A stretch of DNA of 64,000 nt from contig NC_071389.1 in NCBI RefSeq assembly GCF_022682495.2, positions 58,550,239 to 58,614,238 of the forward strand, read 5' to 3'. A program made the translations under genes and the position numbers. Source of the stretch: Desmodus rotundus (taxonomy: Eukaryota; Chordata; Mammalia; Chiroptera; Phyllostomidae). The notes below the pieces were generated by a model. The model did no database searches. It saw nothing but the letters and a program-made list of their open reading frames with translations, and was not told the origin of the DNA. The first letter of the stretch is position 1. Every line of letters starts with the position of its first letter. Positions 35,232 through 46,419 of the stretch are shown piece after piece.

Positions 35232-35376
35232 GACCTAATTTATTGAAAGAGGTCAGTACAATTTAATGGTCTTTCTAGAAGATATAGGGTCATCTAGAAA
35301 GATATCTAGAAGATATATTAGTATATCTTCTAGAAAGACCATTAAATTGTACTGACCTCTTTCAATAAATTAGGTC
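35232..35376. repeat. Perfect 55-bp inverted repeat with 35-bp spacer
   Basis: Bases 35232-35286 and 35322-35376 are exact reverse complements over 55 bp with no mismatch. The spacer 35287-35321 itself repeats a TCTAGAAGATATA-like piece of the arm. The first outer bases on either side do not pair, so the repeat ends sharply. No target-site duplication is evident and no transposase sequence is present. RNA from either strand would fold into a 55-bp hairpin. Confidence 0.97.
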
Positions 35377-35484
35377 TTGTGCAAGCTGAGGGTGTGTGTG
35401 TGTGCGCATGCACATGTGTGTTTTTTGTGTTTTGTCTTGTGTTTAACTGTCATAATACCAGATGAAAATAAGGAAGCAGTGTAT

Positions 35485-35752
35485 GAAGTGCCATAGTTAA
35501 TGGAACAGATCCCCAAGTCAGACTGTCTGAGCTCAAATTCCTGATCCTCGCTTACCAGGTGTACGACCTTGAGCACATTACCTAACTTCTCTGTGCCTTC
35601 ATTTCCTTGTCAGGAAAAAAAAAGTGGTGGGAAATAATAACATAGGATTGCTTTGAAGATTTAATACATGAATACACATTAAACATTTAGGACCTTACCA
35701 GGCACATAGTATTTAATAATAAACATTTGTTATTACTATTATTATTCTTATC
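35485..35752 (+). repeat. MIR SINE, near full length
   Basis: 'gtctgagctcaaattcctgat', 'tgtacgaccttgagcacatta', 'cttctctgtgccttcatttc', 'aggattgctttgaagattt', and the tail 'accaggcacatagtattta' are all present in order. Confidence 0.9.
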
Positions 35753-36833
35753 CTACATTTTGGACTCAGAGGGCCAAGGTCTGAAAGAGGTGGAGCCAGA
35801 TTCTGAGACCAGAAATGTGTTGCACTGTGTAATTCCTAACAAGTTGCATGAGCACTATTGGTGTTACAAGAAACAATGGTAGCAGCATATAGACGATACT
35901 GTGTTATTATATTTTTTCAGGTGACATTGAAAAATGTATCAGTAGTATACTAAGTACATAATGTGGATAGTATTGTTTAGGTTAAGGTGAGTAAGATTCA
36001 ATTTTTAAAAAATATTATGTAAATTATCATAAAAATATGGTCAAAACATTAAGTAGGTTGGACATGAATATGTAGCATTTGGTAACACTCCACTGTAATA
36101 CTGCCTCTCTAGACTATTCTCATTTGAAACAATACTTTTCTGAATCTGAGTACTTCTATGGAAATGAAGTACCTGTGCTCCAATTCTATTTTCTGAGTTT
36201 AACCAATTAATGGAACTAAATTATGTACCTGTGATATACTCAGAAATCTGCTTAATAAAAATATGAGATAAGAACTCTGTCCTCAAAGAAAGACAAAAAT
36301 CCAAAAAATATGAGCAAGAACTCAAAAATTCACTACTTCATGTGGTAGTATTTATAAGTACTCAAATATGTAAGTTCAGAATAGAAAAAAATTAGCATGC
36401 ACTGGAAAAATTGAAAAAGGCGTCATGCAAACATGGAAGCAGAGCAGAGCTTATAAAGGCTTTAAACATGTGATCGGAAAGGGAAAGGCCCTCCACTTGT
36501 TAGGAAGTACAGAGAAGCTCATCAGACTCAACTATGGAACTTGGAAAAAGTGGAAATACCAAGTTTGTACTACAGACTCTTAAATGAGAATCTCCAAAGG
36601 AGTAGACAAGTGTGTTGTGCATTTTCCCCCTATACATGACTGGTGACTTTGTGGCCTATGTAGCTGTGTCCTTTGCTGGGTTTTTTTCTGCTTTTTGAAG
36701 GCTGAAGAACTTTTCCCTCTTTGGCTACCTAGGAGAGCAGGCCCTACCTGAAGAGGCCTGAGGAGGGAAGACACTGGACTTTGGGGTGCAGTTCATCATT
36801 CCTGCTCTTTCCCTAGTAGTTTCTTGGAGTCTT
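35753..36833. other. Unique non-coding sequence
   Basis: No gene or named repeat recognised. Confidence 0.5.
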
Positions 36834-36844
36834 CTCAATGTGTT

Positions 36845-37047
36845 TTTTGTTTGTTTGATTGTTTTGTTTTTTTCTTAATGTTTACTTATTTGAAAGGGGT
36901 GAAGAGAGGGAGAAAAACAGGGAGAGACCCATCAAGGATTTGCCTCTGGCACACATCCCAACCGGGCCTGAATCCACCACCTAAGCATGTGCCCTGGCCC
37001 AGAATTGAACTGGCGATGCCCAACCAACTGAGCCACACCGGTCAGGG
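36845..37047 (-). mobile_element. Ves SINE with target duplication
   Basis: Reversed Ves with T-rich tail at 36845-36875, antisense B box 'agaattgaactgg' and head end 'accggtcaggg'. Direct repeats 'ctcaatgtgtt' at 36834-36844 and 37048-37058 are identical. Confidence 0.93.
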
Positions 37048-37058
37048 CTCAATGTGTT

Positions 37059-37622
37059 CTGGCTGGTGTGGTAGGCAGAATTCCAAGATAATTCCATAAT
37101 CTCCATGATCAGGTGTCATGATCTACCTCTGTCCTTGAGTGTTGTCAGAACTCTAGTTTGCTTCTAGCTAATAAATATGTAAACTCGATGGCATGCCACT
37201 GTTATCTAAGATTCTGTCTTAGCAGACTGGGAAAAAAGATTCTCCCATAAGTTTGAAGAAGCAAACAGTGAGGGTATAAACCCCCCATGGAGGGATCCAC
37301 GGGGCAGGGAACTGCAGGTGGCACCTATGGCCTGGGGGCACCCAGCTGGCAGCTAGTGAGAAGCCAGGCTCTCTATCATAGGGCTACAAGGATATGAAAT
37401 TTTCCAACACTGTCCTTTAGTTGGGTCTCTAGATGAAAACTTAGCCTAGCCAACACCCAGGTCATAGCTTAGTGAGAATCTAACAAGAGGACCCCAATAA
37501 ACCCTGCCTGAACTTTTAAATCTACAGATAATCTACAGGCATGTGAAATAATAGATGTCAGTACTGTTTTAAGCCTCAAAGTTTGACGTGATTAGTTATG
37601 CAGCAATAGGAAATTAATAACC
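37059..37622 (+). mobile_element. MLT1-type MaLR solo LTR
   Basis: 'ggtaggcagaattccaagat', 'gaagaagcaaacagtgagg', 'ggcagggaactgcaggtggc' and an end 'tatgcagcaataggaaatta' give a clear MLT1 LTR on plus. No interior is attached. The Ves at 36845 abuts its 5' edge. Confidence 0.85.
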
Positions 37623-38135
37623 TGACTTGAACCTAAACACATAGAGGGGCAAAATCACACTAGCGTCTGGATCACTTCCTCCTCTGCAACTAGTTACATT
37701 AATCGTTTATCGTGCATTGACACTCTCCCTTGTGACTGGCAAGAATGAGTGCTTCTACCATAGGTTGAAAGCCCCTCCCACCCTCTTCAAGTACCATTTT
37801 AAATCCCATCTCATGTTCAATATGCAAATCAATCTTAAAAAGTAGAAGGACAAAAATTTAGATAGCTACAAACGCTTAATGATAACTTCTTTACCCCTTA
37901 TTATAGAACTAGAGTATGTGTTCATTGCGAGAAGTAACTCATAACTTCAGAGGATAGGAGTCATCTGAAACAACAGTATAAAAAGTGCCCATTGCTAATA
38001 TTGTCCGATATTTCACCATCTTTTCACATACCTATATACTCAAAAGCTGGCACCATGTATCCTTGGAACAAGAATATTTGAATTAACAATATACCATGCA
38101 TGTTTGTTCCAAGTTATGTAATGACCTTTGACATT
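37623..38135. other. Unique non-coding sequence
   Basis: No gene or named repeat recognised. Confidence 0.5.
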
Positions 38136-38149
38136 ATTGTTAGTTTTAT

Positions 38150-38355
38150 TTTTTCTTCAAACTTTTTTCATTTTTTGATTTTAGAGAGAGAGAGAGAGAA
38201 GAATGGGGAAAGAGAAAGAGACATTGACTTCTTGTTCTATTTACTTATGCATTCATTGGTTGATTCTTTTATGTGCCCTGACTGAGGATCGAACCAGCAA
38301 CCTTGGCATATCAGGACATACTCTCTAACTTACTGACCTACCTGGCCGGTGTCTC
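38150..38355 (-). mobile_element. Ves SINE with perfect 14-bp target duplication
   Basis: Reversed Ves with (GA)n body, antisense B box 'ggatcgaaccagc' and head end 'acctggccgg'. Flanked by identical 'attgttagttttat' at 38136-38149 and 38356-38369. The intact duplication suggests a relatively recent insertion. Confidence 0.94.
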
Positions 38356-38369
38356 ATTGTTAGTTTTAT

Positions 38370-38955
38370 GTTTCTTATATAATATCCCATTTTATATCAT
38401 TGATTTAATTCATTTAATCAATCTGGATAGAGCTAGGATTTGAAAGGACTTTAAAGATTTCTGACAAGTTAGGGAGATATTAAATGGGCATTAACTTGGC
38501 TCTGAACCACATCAGGGTTCATATTTATTATGGAAATTCTAGGAAACAAATATAATTATCTGATCACTAAAGTTGTAAAAACAGAAGTATGAGATTGAAG
38601 AACACACCTGTCAAAGACAGGAGTGTCAATTTAGAAACTTCAGAATAGAGACTGTAGTTCAAGTTTAAATAGTTTAAACCCCTATGAAAATAAGCAGAGA
38701 GAGAGAAAAATAGACAGCATAGTCTTGAAAATCACTCACAGTTGAGGAAACTGAGTGGGGAGGTAACCCCAAAAAGTCATTTATTGTCTCTAAGCCCCAC
38801 TATCCAATTGTGAATAAAAGAAAAGGCTGAATTCGACAATCTTGCAGTTCTCTTGAAGCTCTATTATTTTATATCCATCATTAAGCTACTATTTTGGGCT
38901 AGATGCTGGGACGCTGAGAGGCAATAAGAAGAAAGCAGAGTATCTTTGGTGATAA
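38370..38955. other. Unique non-coding sequence
   Basis: No gene or named repeat recognised. Confidence 0.5.
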
Positions 38956-38957
38956 TG

Positions 38958-39118
38958 ACAACAATAGGAATACTTGGTATTGTGTCTTTCAGAGGAGTTC
39001 AAAATATTTTTATCTATAATATGCTAGCAATCCTAACACCTTTGCTATGAAACAGAACAAGCATTATCATCATTTAAAGGATAAAGAAACCGAGACACAG
39101 GAGAGTTAAAGGTAAAAG
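38958..39118 (+). repeat. MIR-class SINE
   Basis: 'cattatcatcatttaaagg', 'ataaagaaaccgagacac' and 'aggagagttaaaggta' follow the MIR 3' half. Confidence 0.7.
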
Positions 39119-39227
39119 ATTCTTCAGTGTAATATATTGCCTGAAAGAGGCAGAATGCTTATCAGGAGAAACACTAATGACAGTATAAAGAGCACAGAAA
39201 TACTGGTGGGAGACTCATCACATTCTC

Positions 39228-39297
39228 ACACTCTCCCTCCCTTCCTCCTCCTCTTCTGCTCCCTCCTCTCTCTCTTCCGCCCTTCCTCTCTCCTCTA
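39228..39297. repeat. Polypyrimidine tract
   Basis: About 70 bases almost purely C and T on plus. Triplex-prone low-complexity DNA. Confidence 0.85.
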
Positions 39298-40560
39298 AAT
39301 TACCTTGCCCCTATTTGTAAAAATAGATTTGGTTACAGAGTGTTTGACATTCAACAAAAGAGAAATAATTGACATGCTGGCTGATCAGGAAAATAGGTAT
39401 TTTTCTTTCCGGTTATTTCAAGTGGCTTTCTTCTTTGGGTTAATGAATAAAGAATAGTTATGTTACATACTCTATCATTTCAGTAAAGCTGTCAGTTTGC
39501 TCCAGTTTTAAGGACTGGAGCAGCTATCAATGGTATTTTACTTATGGCACAAAACGACAGCACTGCCAAATCTACGTCGTGAGAGTTGAGCCTCATTTTG
39601 TTCTTCAGAGAAAGCCAATTTTTAAGCTGTCTTACCCCTTCAAAAGAGACATTCCCAATGTGCTTTAACAACGTATTGAACATTTTTACCCTTTCTCTAT
39701 GTTCTAGTTGCCCTCTTTGGAGTGCCGTTACCTAAAAATTGAAAAACAATAACCGGCACATGAAAGCACACACCCCACCAGCAACCATGACTTCCTGTTG
39801 GCAGTCACCATCTCCACAGCAAATCGTACTTAAACATAGCGGCATGCCTTGCACAAATTAAACTGTAAACTGTATTTAGTTAAAAGTTCTTTGTTTAAAA
39901 AGTTGCCAGAGAGGAATTTTCCTTGTTTCATTTGCCTTTGAAGAGTGACTGGCCTGCAGCAATCGCAGCAATATTTTTTCCACTGTGACACAGTAACCAC
40001 CCCAAGCGGCACACCCTCTGAATGACTGGAAATTGGGTTAGGCTAAAGGGACTTGAGACCCAAAACACGGAGGCTTGCACGTTCTGCTAGGAGGCCCCAG
40101 CACTAATGGGTAGCTTCCCAGCTTGGTTTCCTCATTGTACTTCCCTAGACGTGCTCCACTCCTTTCCAGCTCTTGACTGGTAAATAGCCAAGACCAACCA
40201 ACATCACCAAGGACCCAGGTAGCATCGCTGCTACCAGTCAGTGCTACCATCATTTAAAATATGTAAAAACTGACACATGGACAGTTTAGTTGTAAAGGTT
40301 CTTCACTGTAACGTAGTGAGCTAGCCAGGGGAGGGGACCCCTGAGACATTCCAAGGCTCTCTGAACAACTAACTAGCAGATCCATGAAGGAATGTTCTGC
40401 TTCAGTCTTTTGATCATTGTCAGAACAGGCATTTAATAAATATTTGCCGATGTGCAAATGAATGCATGTGTGCCTATACTTTACCAGTGGGAAGGGAAAA
40501 TTGGCAGTTACACAGTTTAATGATGCCTTACACACTGGTGCACACCGGAACAGTGAAGGG
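39298..40560. other. Unique non-coding sequence
   Basis: No gene. The part 39330-39760 is repeat-free and complex. A short 'gcatttaataaatatttgccga' near 40430 may be an L2 or MIR tail. Confidence 0.45.
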
Positions 40561-40563
40561 CAT

Positions 40564-40600
40564 GGGTGGGTGGGGAGGTGGGGCAAACCGGGGGGAGGGG
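40564..40600 (+). other. Potential G-quadruplex
   Basis: Runs of three or more G at 40564-40566, 40568-40570, 40572-40575, 40580-40583, 40590-40595 and 40597-40600 satisfy the usual G4 pattern on the plus strand. Confidence 0.8.
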
Positions 40601-40849
40601 ATAGCTCTGCTTTTTTTGTGTTGATATTTTATTCATTACAGTGATGCCAAACCAAATATGCATCCCACTCAAAGGACTTTTGTAGCATCCTGAGTAATTA
40701 CCAGTAATGTTAGCTATTATTCTTACTACTATTATTATTGTTGTTCTAGAAATGCATATGGGTTCAGAAGGCATGAAAATTGAATTCATATTTCTGTAGC
40801 AAATGTGACTACAAAGGCATGTGACCATTTAAAAACATAGTGGAATGTA

Positions 40850-40972
40850 CAGAGTGGGGCAAAAAAAGGTTTATAGTTGTATGGAAAATAATACAAAAAT
40901 TAATAAATAATAACACAAGAATAAACTCTGCTCTGCTACTCACAAGTGGAAACCTCCTTCTGCTTCACCCTG
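40850..40972. mobile_element. Mariner-type MITE, 123 bp
   Basis: Terminal inverted repeats: 'cagagtggggcaaaaaaagg' at the left, and the reverse complement of the right end is 'cagggtgaagcagaaggagg'. A TA dinucleotide flanks each end (40848-40849 and 40973-40974), the hallmark of Tc1/mariner insertion. Inner bases also pair partly (TTATTCTTG / AATAAACTC areas). It has no transposase, so it was mobilised in trans. The short plus frame across it is chance. Confidence 0.85.
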
Positions 40973-41192
40973 TATATTCAATTTATATAACCAGCTTTGT
41001 ACCTTTAATGGCTTCCTCTTCTCTCATAATCTGAACTCCAGACATTTTATATAAGTTTTCCCACACCAGTAATCGTTGTCTAGTATCCCCTTTTGAGTAA
41101 ATCCAAGAAAGCCAGGCATCTAAAGCTGGGTGTCCTGGTCATTGAGCTAGCACTGAAGTAGACTGGGCTGTATTCAGCTGCTGTAAGTTAAT

Positions 41193-41378
41193 AATAAAAT
41201 GATAATAATAACAACTCTAGACAGTTTACTCTGTGTCAGGTGCCCCATTCGGCACTTTACTTCCATTATCTGCTATAATCTCACAACACCCCTGAAGTGT
41301 ACATACTATTACTGCTCCCATTTTCCATATGAGAATTCCGAGGCTCAGAAAGATTCACTGACTTTTCCTATGATCATC
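41193..41378 (+). repeat. MIR SINE
   Basis: 'actctgtgtcaggtgccc', 'tataatctcacaacacccc', 'attttccatatgagaattcc' and 'gaggctcagaaagattcac' follow MIR. Confidence 0.85.
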
Positions 41379-42145
41379 TTGGAACTGTCTCATTCTGAGT
41401 AAAAGCAAACTTTGAGATGCAGGGGAGTTAAGACAGCTTGAACTGGATCAGATCCATACATCCAGCCATATTTCAGCTAAATCAGAGTCTAAGCCCGGAG
41501 TTTTGGAGCTGGAATGAGGCTCTATAGATTTTCAATGCTCCCAAGTCTCCAACTCCAAGCTCTGGGCCTCAGCGCACAAGACTCTGCAGCCTGGCCCTGG
41601 CCCCCTGCTGGGGTTTGGTCCCCCAGCAGCTGGAAGCCGTCCTTGGATGGTTGATAAGGATCACCATCAGTAGTTCGTTTATTCTTGGCTTCTTGGCAAG
41701 TAAGCTGATAGTCTTAACAATCACGTTAGTCCCAGTGAATCATGGCATTTTTAGAGTTCCTCTTTTGATGTTGCCTTCAGGTCCTGCATAACATTTTGTA
41801 ATTTCTTAAGGTTGAATTGGACTTTGGGAACCACCTAAAGTCATTGAGATCTAAGCCTGATGAGAAAAGTGCAGAATCCAGCTGGGTAAATACTGAATAA
41901 CATCAGTCATAAAATGTGACTCTAAAGTAAGATTTATTCTGAGGGAAACTCCCAAAGAAGAGTTGCGAATATGTTCTGAGTGAGGACATCATCACTAGGC
42001 TCGGTATGAGGCCTCTCGGAGCTACTGTTTGACGTGTGACTCCAACAAGTACTTAAACCACCAGGACTTGCTGATGTTTACTATGACTTCTCTCACCAGG
42101 CTAACTAAGTGCCCCTTTTCGTGAGTCTTGATAGATGTAAATGAA
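41379..42145. other. Unique non-coding sequence
   Basis: No gene or named repeat recognised. Confidence 0.5.
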
Positions 42146-42147
42146 CA

Positions 42148-42322
42148 TTTCCCGAGTGCCCACTGAGTGACAATGACAATGAGCTTGTCACTCAGTGTAT
42201 TATTTTACTTTTTCTCACTACAAACTTATGAAACTAAAATTATTATCCCATTTTACAGATAAGAAAACTGAAACTCCTATGCCACCTATTTCTCTAGTAG
42301 AATTAGTATTTAAATCAAGGTC
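42148..42322 (+). repeat. MIR SINE
   Basis: 'cgagtgcccactgagtgaca', 'attatcccattttacagat' and 'aagaaaactgaaactcc' match MIR. Confidence 0.8.
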
Positions 42323-43255
42323 ATGCTTGGGAGAAGGCTTTCTTTCCACAATTCACAACTGTTTTGGCCCTGGCCTTTCTAAACCCCTCCCCAGAAAGAA
42401 AATTTGTAGAAAATAGCTCTTCTTTACTTCTAAATCAATCAAATGGCAAACATGTGTCATAACTTCTTCTCAAGAAAGAAATAAACTTCTAGGCTCAAAA
42501 ACTAAAGTCCTTCATATATATACATTAGTTATCTTTACCTCTCTAAGAAATAATCAGAAATAATGCGATTTATTTTAAGTAAGGTTTTAAGATTACCTAA
42601 AAGCTCCTACATATGGAGAATACTGCCTGAATTACAGATTGTATATTATTCCCAACTCCCATTAGCGTTTTCAAGGAGAAAGTCATGCTTATATCCACCA
42701 GCTAGTACAGTACCTGCCAATAGAATTTATAGTGCCAGAGTGATCATTAACTCCTGCTTCTTTAAAGTACATTTTCTCTTACAGACCTTGACAGTTTAGA
42801 CACAGGGCAAAAGCTTCATTTATTGACTTCTAGTTCATGAAGATGAAAAGGGTGTTTTAAAAAGAAGCATTCATAAAAATAAGGTTGAATCACATGAACC
42901 TTTAAAGAAGAAAATAATACCACGCATACGCCAGTTGCAGATAATTTTTCTACATATTCAATATTATATCATGTTGGATCCCTGAAGATGCTAACAAAAA
43001 CATTCTTATACCTCATGAAATCAAATATGACACTAACTAAGGCAGTATTTTCGAACTGATTATTACAACTCGCAAGTACATTGCTGTATCAGTTTAGTGG
43101 TCATGAACAGCATTTTCTAAAGAAATGAATAGAGTACAATAGATTACCAAAGAAAATATTAGATGGAAAACAGTATATCATCCTGCATGATACATGGTAA
43201 AGTTAAGCTTTGTGTTATAAATGTAAACTCCACATTCACTGCTATTTCCCTAAAT
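42323..43255. other. Unique non-coding sequence
   Basis: No gene or named repeat recognised. Confidence 0.5.
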
Positions 43256-43257
43256 AA

Positions 43258-43320
43258 GAGAGAGGACAGTGCTTGGCACATAATGGGCGATACATAAAGA
43301 TTTGTTGTTAAATGAATAAG
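43258..43320 (+). repeat. L2/MIR 3' tail
   Basis: 'cagtgcttggcacataatgg' followed by 'ttgttgttaaatgaataag' is the shared L2/MIR 3' end. Confidence 0.65.
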
Positions 43321-43322
43321 CA

Positions 43323-43342
43323 TGTGTGTGTGTGTGTGTGTG
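43323..43342. repeat. (TG)10 microsatellite
   Basis: Pure TG run directly after the L2/MIR tail. A looser CA/TACA-rich patch follows at 43427-43470. Confidence 0.95.
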
Positions 43343-43484
43343 TATACATTTTATTAATCTTTTACTGGATCAAAATGTAAAGTGTACTTCTTAATGTAGG
43401 ACAAAATTTTGGCAAGTTTTGTGCGTATACACACACATACATGCACATACATAATCATCACACATACATATATAATATCTTAGG

Positions 43485-43740
43485 TTAGATTTTCTAGCAG
43501 CTGAGCCTGGGACAGGAGTTCTTGTGCAAGGGATGTATTCAGAGTGTTTTCAGGGGACACCTATGGAGAGAGATGAGCACAATGAGACAGTGGAGAGAAA
43601 GCAAGACGGAGCTGCAGTGTCAGAAGTCTGCCTCACAGCTCTCTCTTAGGAAAGGCAGTTTCCATCAGCCAAGGGCAATCCCTCTCCAGAGAATGGAGGG
43701 AGGGGGGTGCAGTGCCAAGCTAGACTCCTTCCACACTAAA
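43485..43740 (+). repeat. Unassigned interspersed repeat, copy C
   Basis: 'ctgagcctgggacaggagtt', 'cttgtgcaagggatgtattc', 'caggggacacctatggaga' and 'atgagacagtggagagaaag' follow copy B (15305-15660) block for block. Confidence 0.5.
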
Positions 43741-43744
43741 TGCT

Positions 43745-43888
43745 GATTATTCATTCATATATTCAGCAAATCCTTATTGAGCACCTACTCCATGGCAAAA
43801 AAAAAAAAAAAAAAGTAAAAAAAAGTGCCTTATGCCCTGGAACCTGACCCTGCCTCAGAAAGATTACAGTTTAGTAGGTCAAAGCCCA
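43745..43888 (-). repeat. L2 LINE 3' end with internal poly(A)
   Basis: Plus strand 'attcattcatatattcagc', 'attgagcacctactccatgg' and 'gattacagtttagtaggtc' are antisense L2 3' end. An A18 run at about 43796-43814 has expanded inside it. Confidence 0.75.
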
Positions 43889-44500
43889 ATTTCAATTTAA
43901 AAAACATAGAATACACCTGACAGGATACTTTGCAATAGGAAAAGAGTCTCTTTCCATCACAAACCAGATTCCTTGGGTCACCCTCAAATTTCTTTCACTT
44001 AGTTTTTCTACCTTTTCTGAACTCTTCACCGTGAAACCAGTGCATGCATTTAAAATGAAGTAATATGAATGTGAAAGTGTATATATATTGCCTTTCATTA
44101 GCAGCCTGGAGGAATTTTTGAATATACCAATACTTTCTTAAAATATGTTTCAGCTTTAAAGTTTGCCAATGTAAGACTAGTTATATGAAGTGGCAAAAAA
44201 ATTATGTCAACAGTGCTATTAATATGAAAATAAAAAGTTATGTTTCTGAAGAAGAGAATTTAGCAGAATCTTAACAAAGCTAACAAAGCAAAACAATATC
44301 TAATCTCTTGGCTTCTGCATGCTCTCCTAATTTTAGGTGATGTTTTTACTATTTGGATGATTAAAATAATAAACTGCACAGCCTATTATAAGACTTGTGG
44401 ACGTACATTAATATTGAAGAATAGTGAAAAAAAATTCCCACTTAGTCTTGGTTTTGCACCATCCTCATGTCATTATTTTTTTTCAGGAGTGCATTAAGAA
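43889..44500. other. Unique non-coding sequence
   Basis: No gene or named repeat recognised. Confidence 0.5.
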
Positions 44501-44509
44501 TATCTGTCT

Positions 44510-44700
44510 GGTCAGTTTGAGCCCAAAATATATACTTTATCATGTCACTCACCTGTTCCAGCACCATTGCCATCCTGGCTCATTCACACTCTGGAACTAA
44601 CTTATTTCAATCCTATCTCCGGCTAGTTACCACACACTGGATTTAAACCCTGTCTGGTTTCCTATTCCAGTAACTGACCTCATTTCACAGCTAATCATAT
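44510..44700 (+). repeat. Possible L2 fragment
   Basis: 'tatcatgtcactcacctgtt' resembles the L2 3' region on plus. The rest is too diverged to be sure. Confidence 0.4.
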
Positions 44701-44874
44701 GTATCCTCCATTTGCAAGGCCCCTACTTCCACCCTCTACTCCCCAGCTCTGGATCTAACTGTGATCTAAATCCGAAAGCATAGTGAACATAGTGGATTTA
44801 TGGTCCTCAAATTCGCCTCAGGGAATTGAGAATTAATGACCTATTCTCCCACCTAGCTTCAACCTTGTAGTCTA

Positions 44875-45165
44875 CACTAGCACTTCTCAAATTTCAGTGT
44901 GCGTACAAATCACCCACCTCTTGTTAAAATGCAGAGTCTGATCCTGTAGGTAGTCTGCAATCGTGCATTTGTAACAAGCTTTGGGTAATACCAGGGCTGC
45001 CAGTCTGGGGACTACATGGAATAACACAATTTATGTGTACATTGAAATCACTCATCCCCAGATATTCTGACTTTATTGGCATAAAGTGAAACTTCATCAT
45101 GGAGAATGTTAAAAACTTGTCAGTTTATTCTAATATATAACGAAGTTTGAGAAATACTGGTCTAA
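44875..45165 (+). repeat. hAT-Charlie MER5-like element
   Basis: 'agcacttctcaaatttcagt', 'acaaatcacccacctcttg', 'gttaaaatgcagagtctgat', 'tgcatttgtaacaagctttg' and the end 'gtttgagaaatactggtct' follow MER5A/B on plus, apparently with extra sequence before the right end. Confidence 0.75.
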
Positions 45166-45540
45166 TATATACCCTAGTTCTAATAGTTAGGTCCTTAATT
45201 ATTAGATTTTGCTTTAAATCTAGTTTTGATAATCTATACAATATGATTATTGCCTCCTAACTTCCTCCTTCCCTCACCCTGACCCCTGAATCAAACACCA
45301 AAGCTTTGAGTGGCTCCCTGCACGGCTGGTGGGGAAGCAGCTAAATTTCTAGAGATTTCCTCGATGCTGATCGTAAGGCCTGCCTCTCTAGATCTTTGAC
45401 TCTAAGTTCTGAGATTTTCTATCACAGCAGGTTTCTCCTGCCCATCCAATATTTCTTATGTGGCAGTCTATAAATTCCACAGCCACATGAGAGATATTGA
45501 TGATGTAAATTTAAAAAGAATCACTTCTTCGCTTATCCAT
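45166..45540. other. Unique non-coding sequence
   Basis: No gene or named repeat recognised. Confidence 0.45.
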
Positions 45541-45544
45541 TTAA

Positions 45545-46118
45545 GTCCTTACCAAGCCTCTCTGGGTGTCAGGCAATGATTTAGGATCTGGGGATATAGC
45601 ATCAAACAAAACCAACAAGCAAAGCCCCTGACTTGCTGATACTTACATGCTTATAAGAGAGACAGATAATAAGCAAATAAATATGTAAGCTAAGCTCGAG
45701 TAGTGATAAAAATTATGAAGAGTAAACGGAGTAAAAAGATAAACAATGACGGAGTCTGTTAGTTCACATAGGACGGCCTAAGTGGAGTGTCCTGTATAGG
45801 AAACATTTGAGCAAAACCAGAAGGAGGCTAGGTAAAAAGCCATATACATACCTAGGAGGAAAAAGGTTCCAGACATAGGGAAGGAACAAGGGCGAAGGCT
45901 CTGGGTGGACAGCTTGTAGTGTTTAAGGTAGTGTACGGAGGCCATTGTGGGTGGACCTGGGTGAGCAGGGGGCTGTATTAGGAAAAGAGGGGACTGGTGA
46001 GCAGGGGCTGGGATTAGAGACAACCAAATCAGACACAGCCAGGATTTTACTCTAAGTAAAATGGGAAGTCTTTAGAGGGATTTGAACAGAGGATTTTGAA
46101 AAGACTAACTTGGCTATA
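45545..46118 (-). repeat. L2 LINE, long antisense copy
   Basis: Plus strand 'ggatctggggatatagcatc', 'aggaaacatttgagcaaaac', 'gaaggaacaagggcgaagg', 'attttactctaagtaaaatg' and 'ggatttgaacagaggattt' form a clear antisense L2 3' half. Confidence 0.85.
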
Positions 46119-46415
46119 ATACACTTTTTCTACCAAAATCTATTAGATAATGACTGCCTAACCTTTCCACTTGCTAACCTGCCAGTAAGTATAAAATTTA
46201 CTGTAGAGGAGTGTTTATCATCCCATATCATCCTCTACTCTTTCCCAAGTGCTTAATATTAGACAAGTGTTCTTCAACTCTGTAGTTCCAATATACAGAG
46301 AGGAGCAGAGAGCTGTTATATTAGCTACATCTTTGTAAAATCTTCATTTGGCTTTTTAAATACAGCTATGGGTGAGGGAATCCCTCCTTTAGATGAAGCA
46401 CTCAAATACGTCACA
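46119..46415. other. Unassigned sequence between L2 copies
   Basis: No recognisable repeat. It separates the minus L2 from a plus L2. Confidence 0.4.
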
Positions 46416-46419
46416 CATC

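Noticed and set aside
35232..35376. Inverted repeat as a Tc1/mariner or hAT MITE
   Set aside because: No TA or 8-bp target duplication at its edges, and the arms do not resemble the known termini I recall; left as an open finding.
40254..40586. 110-codon minus-strand frame
   Set aside because: No recognisable family; overlaps a similarly open plus frame.
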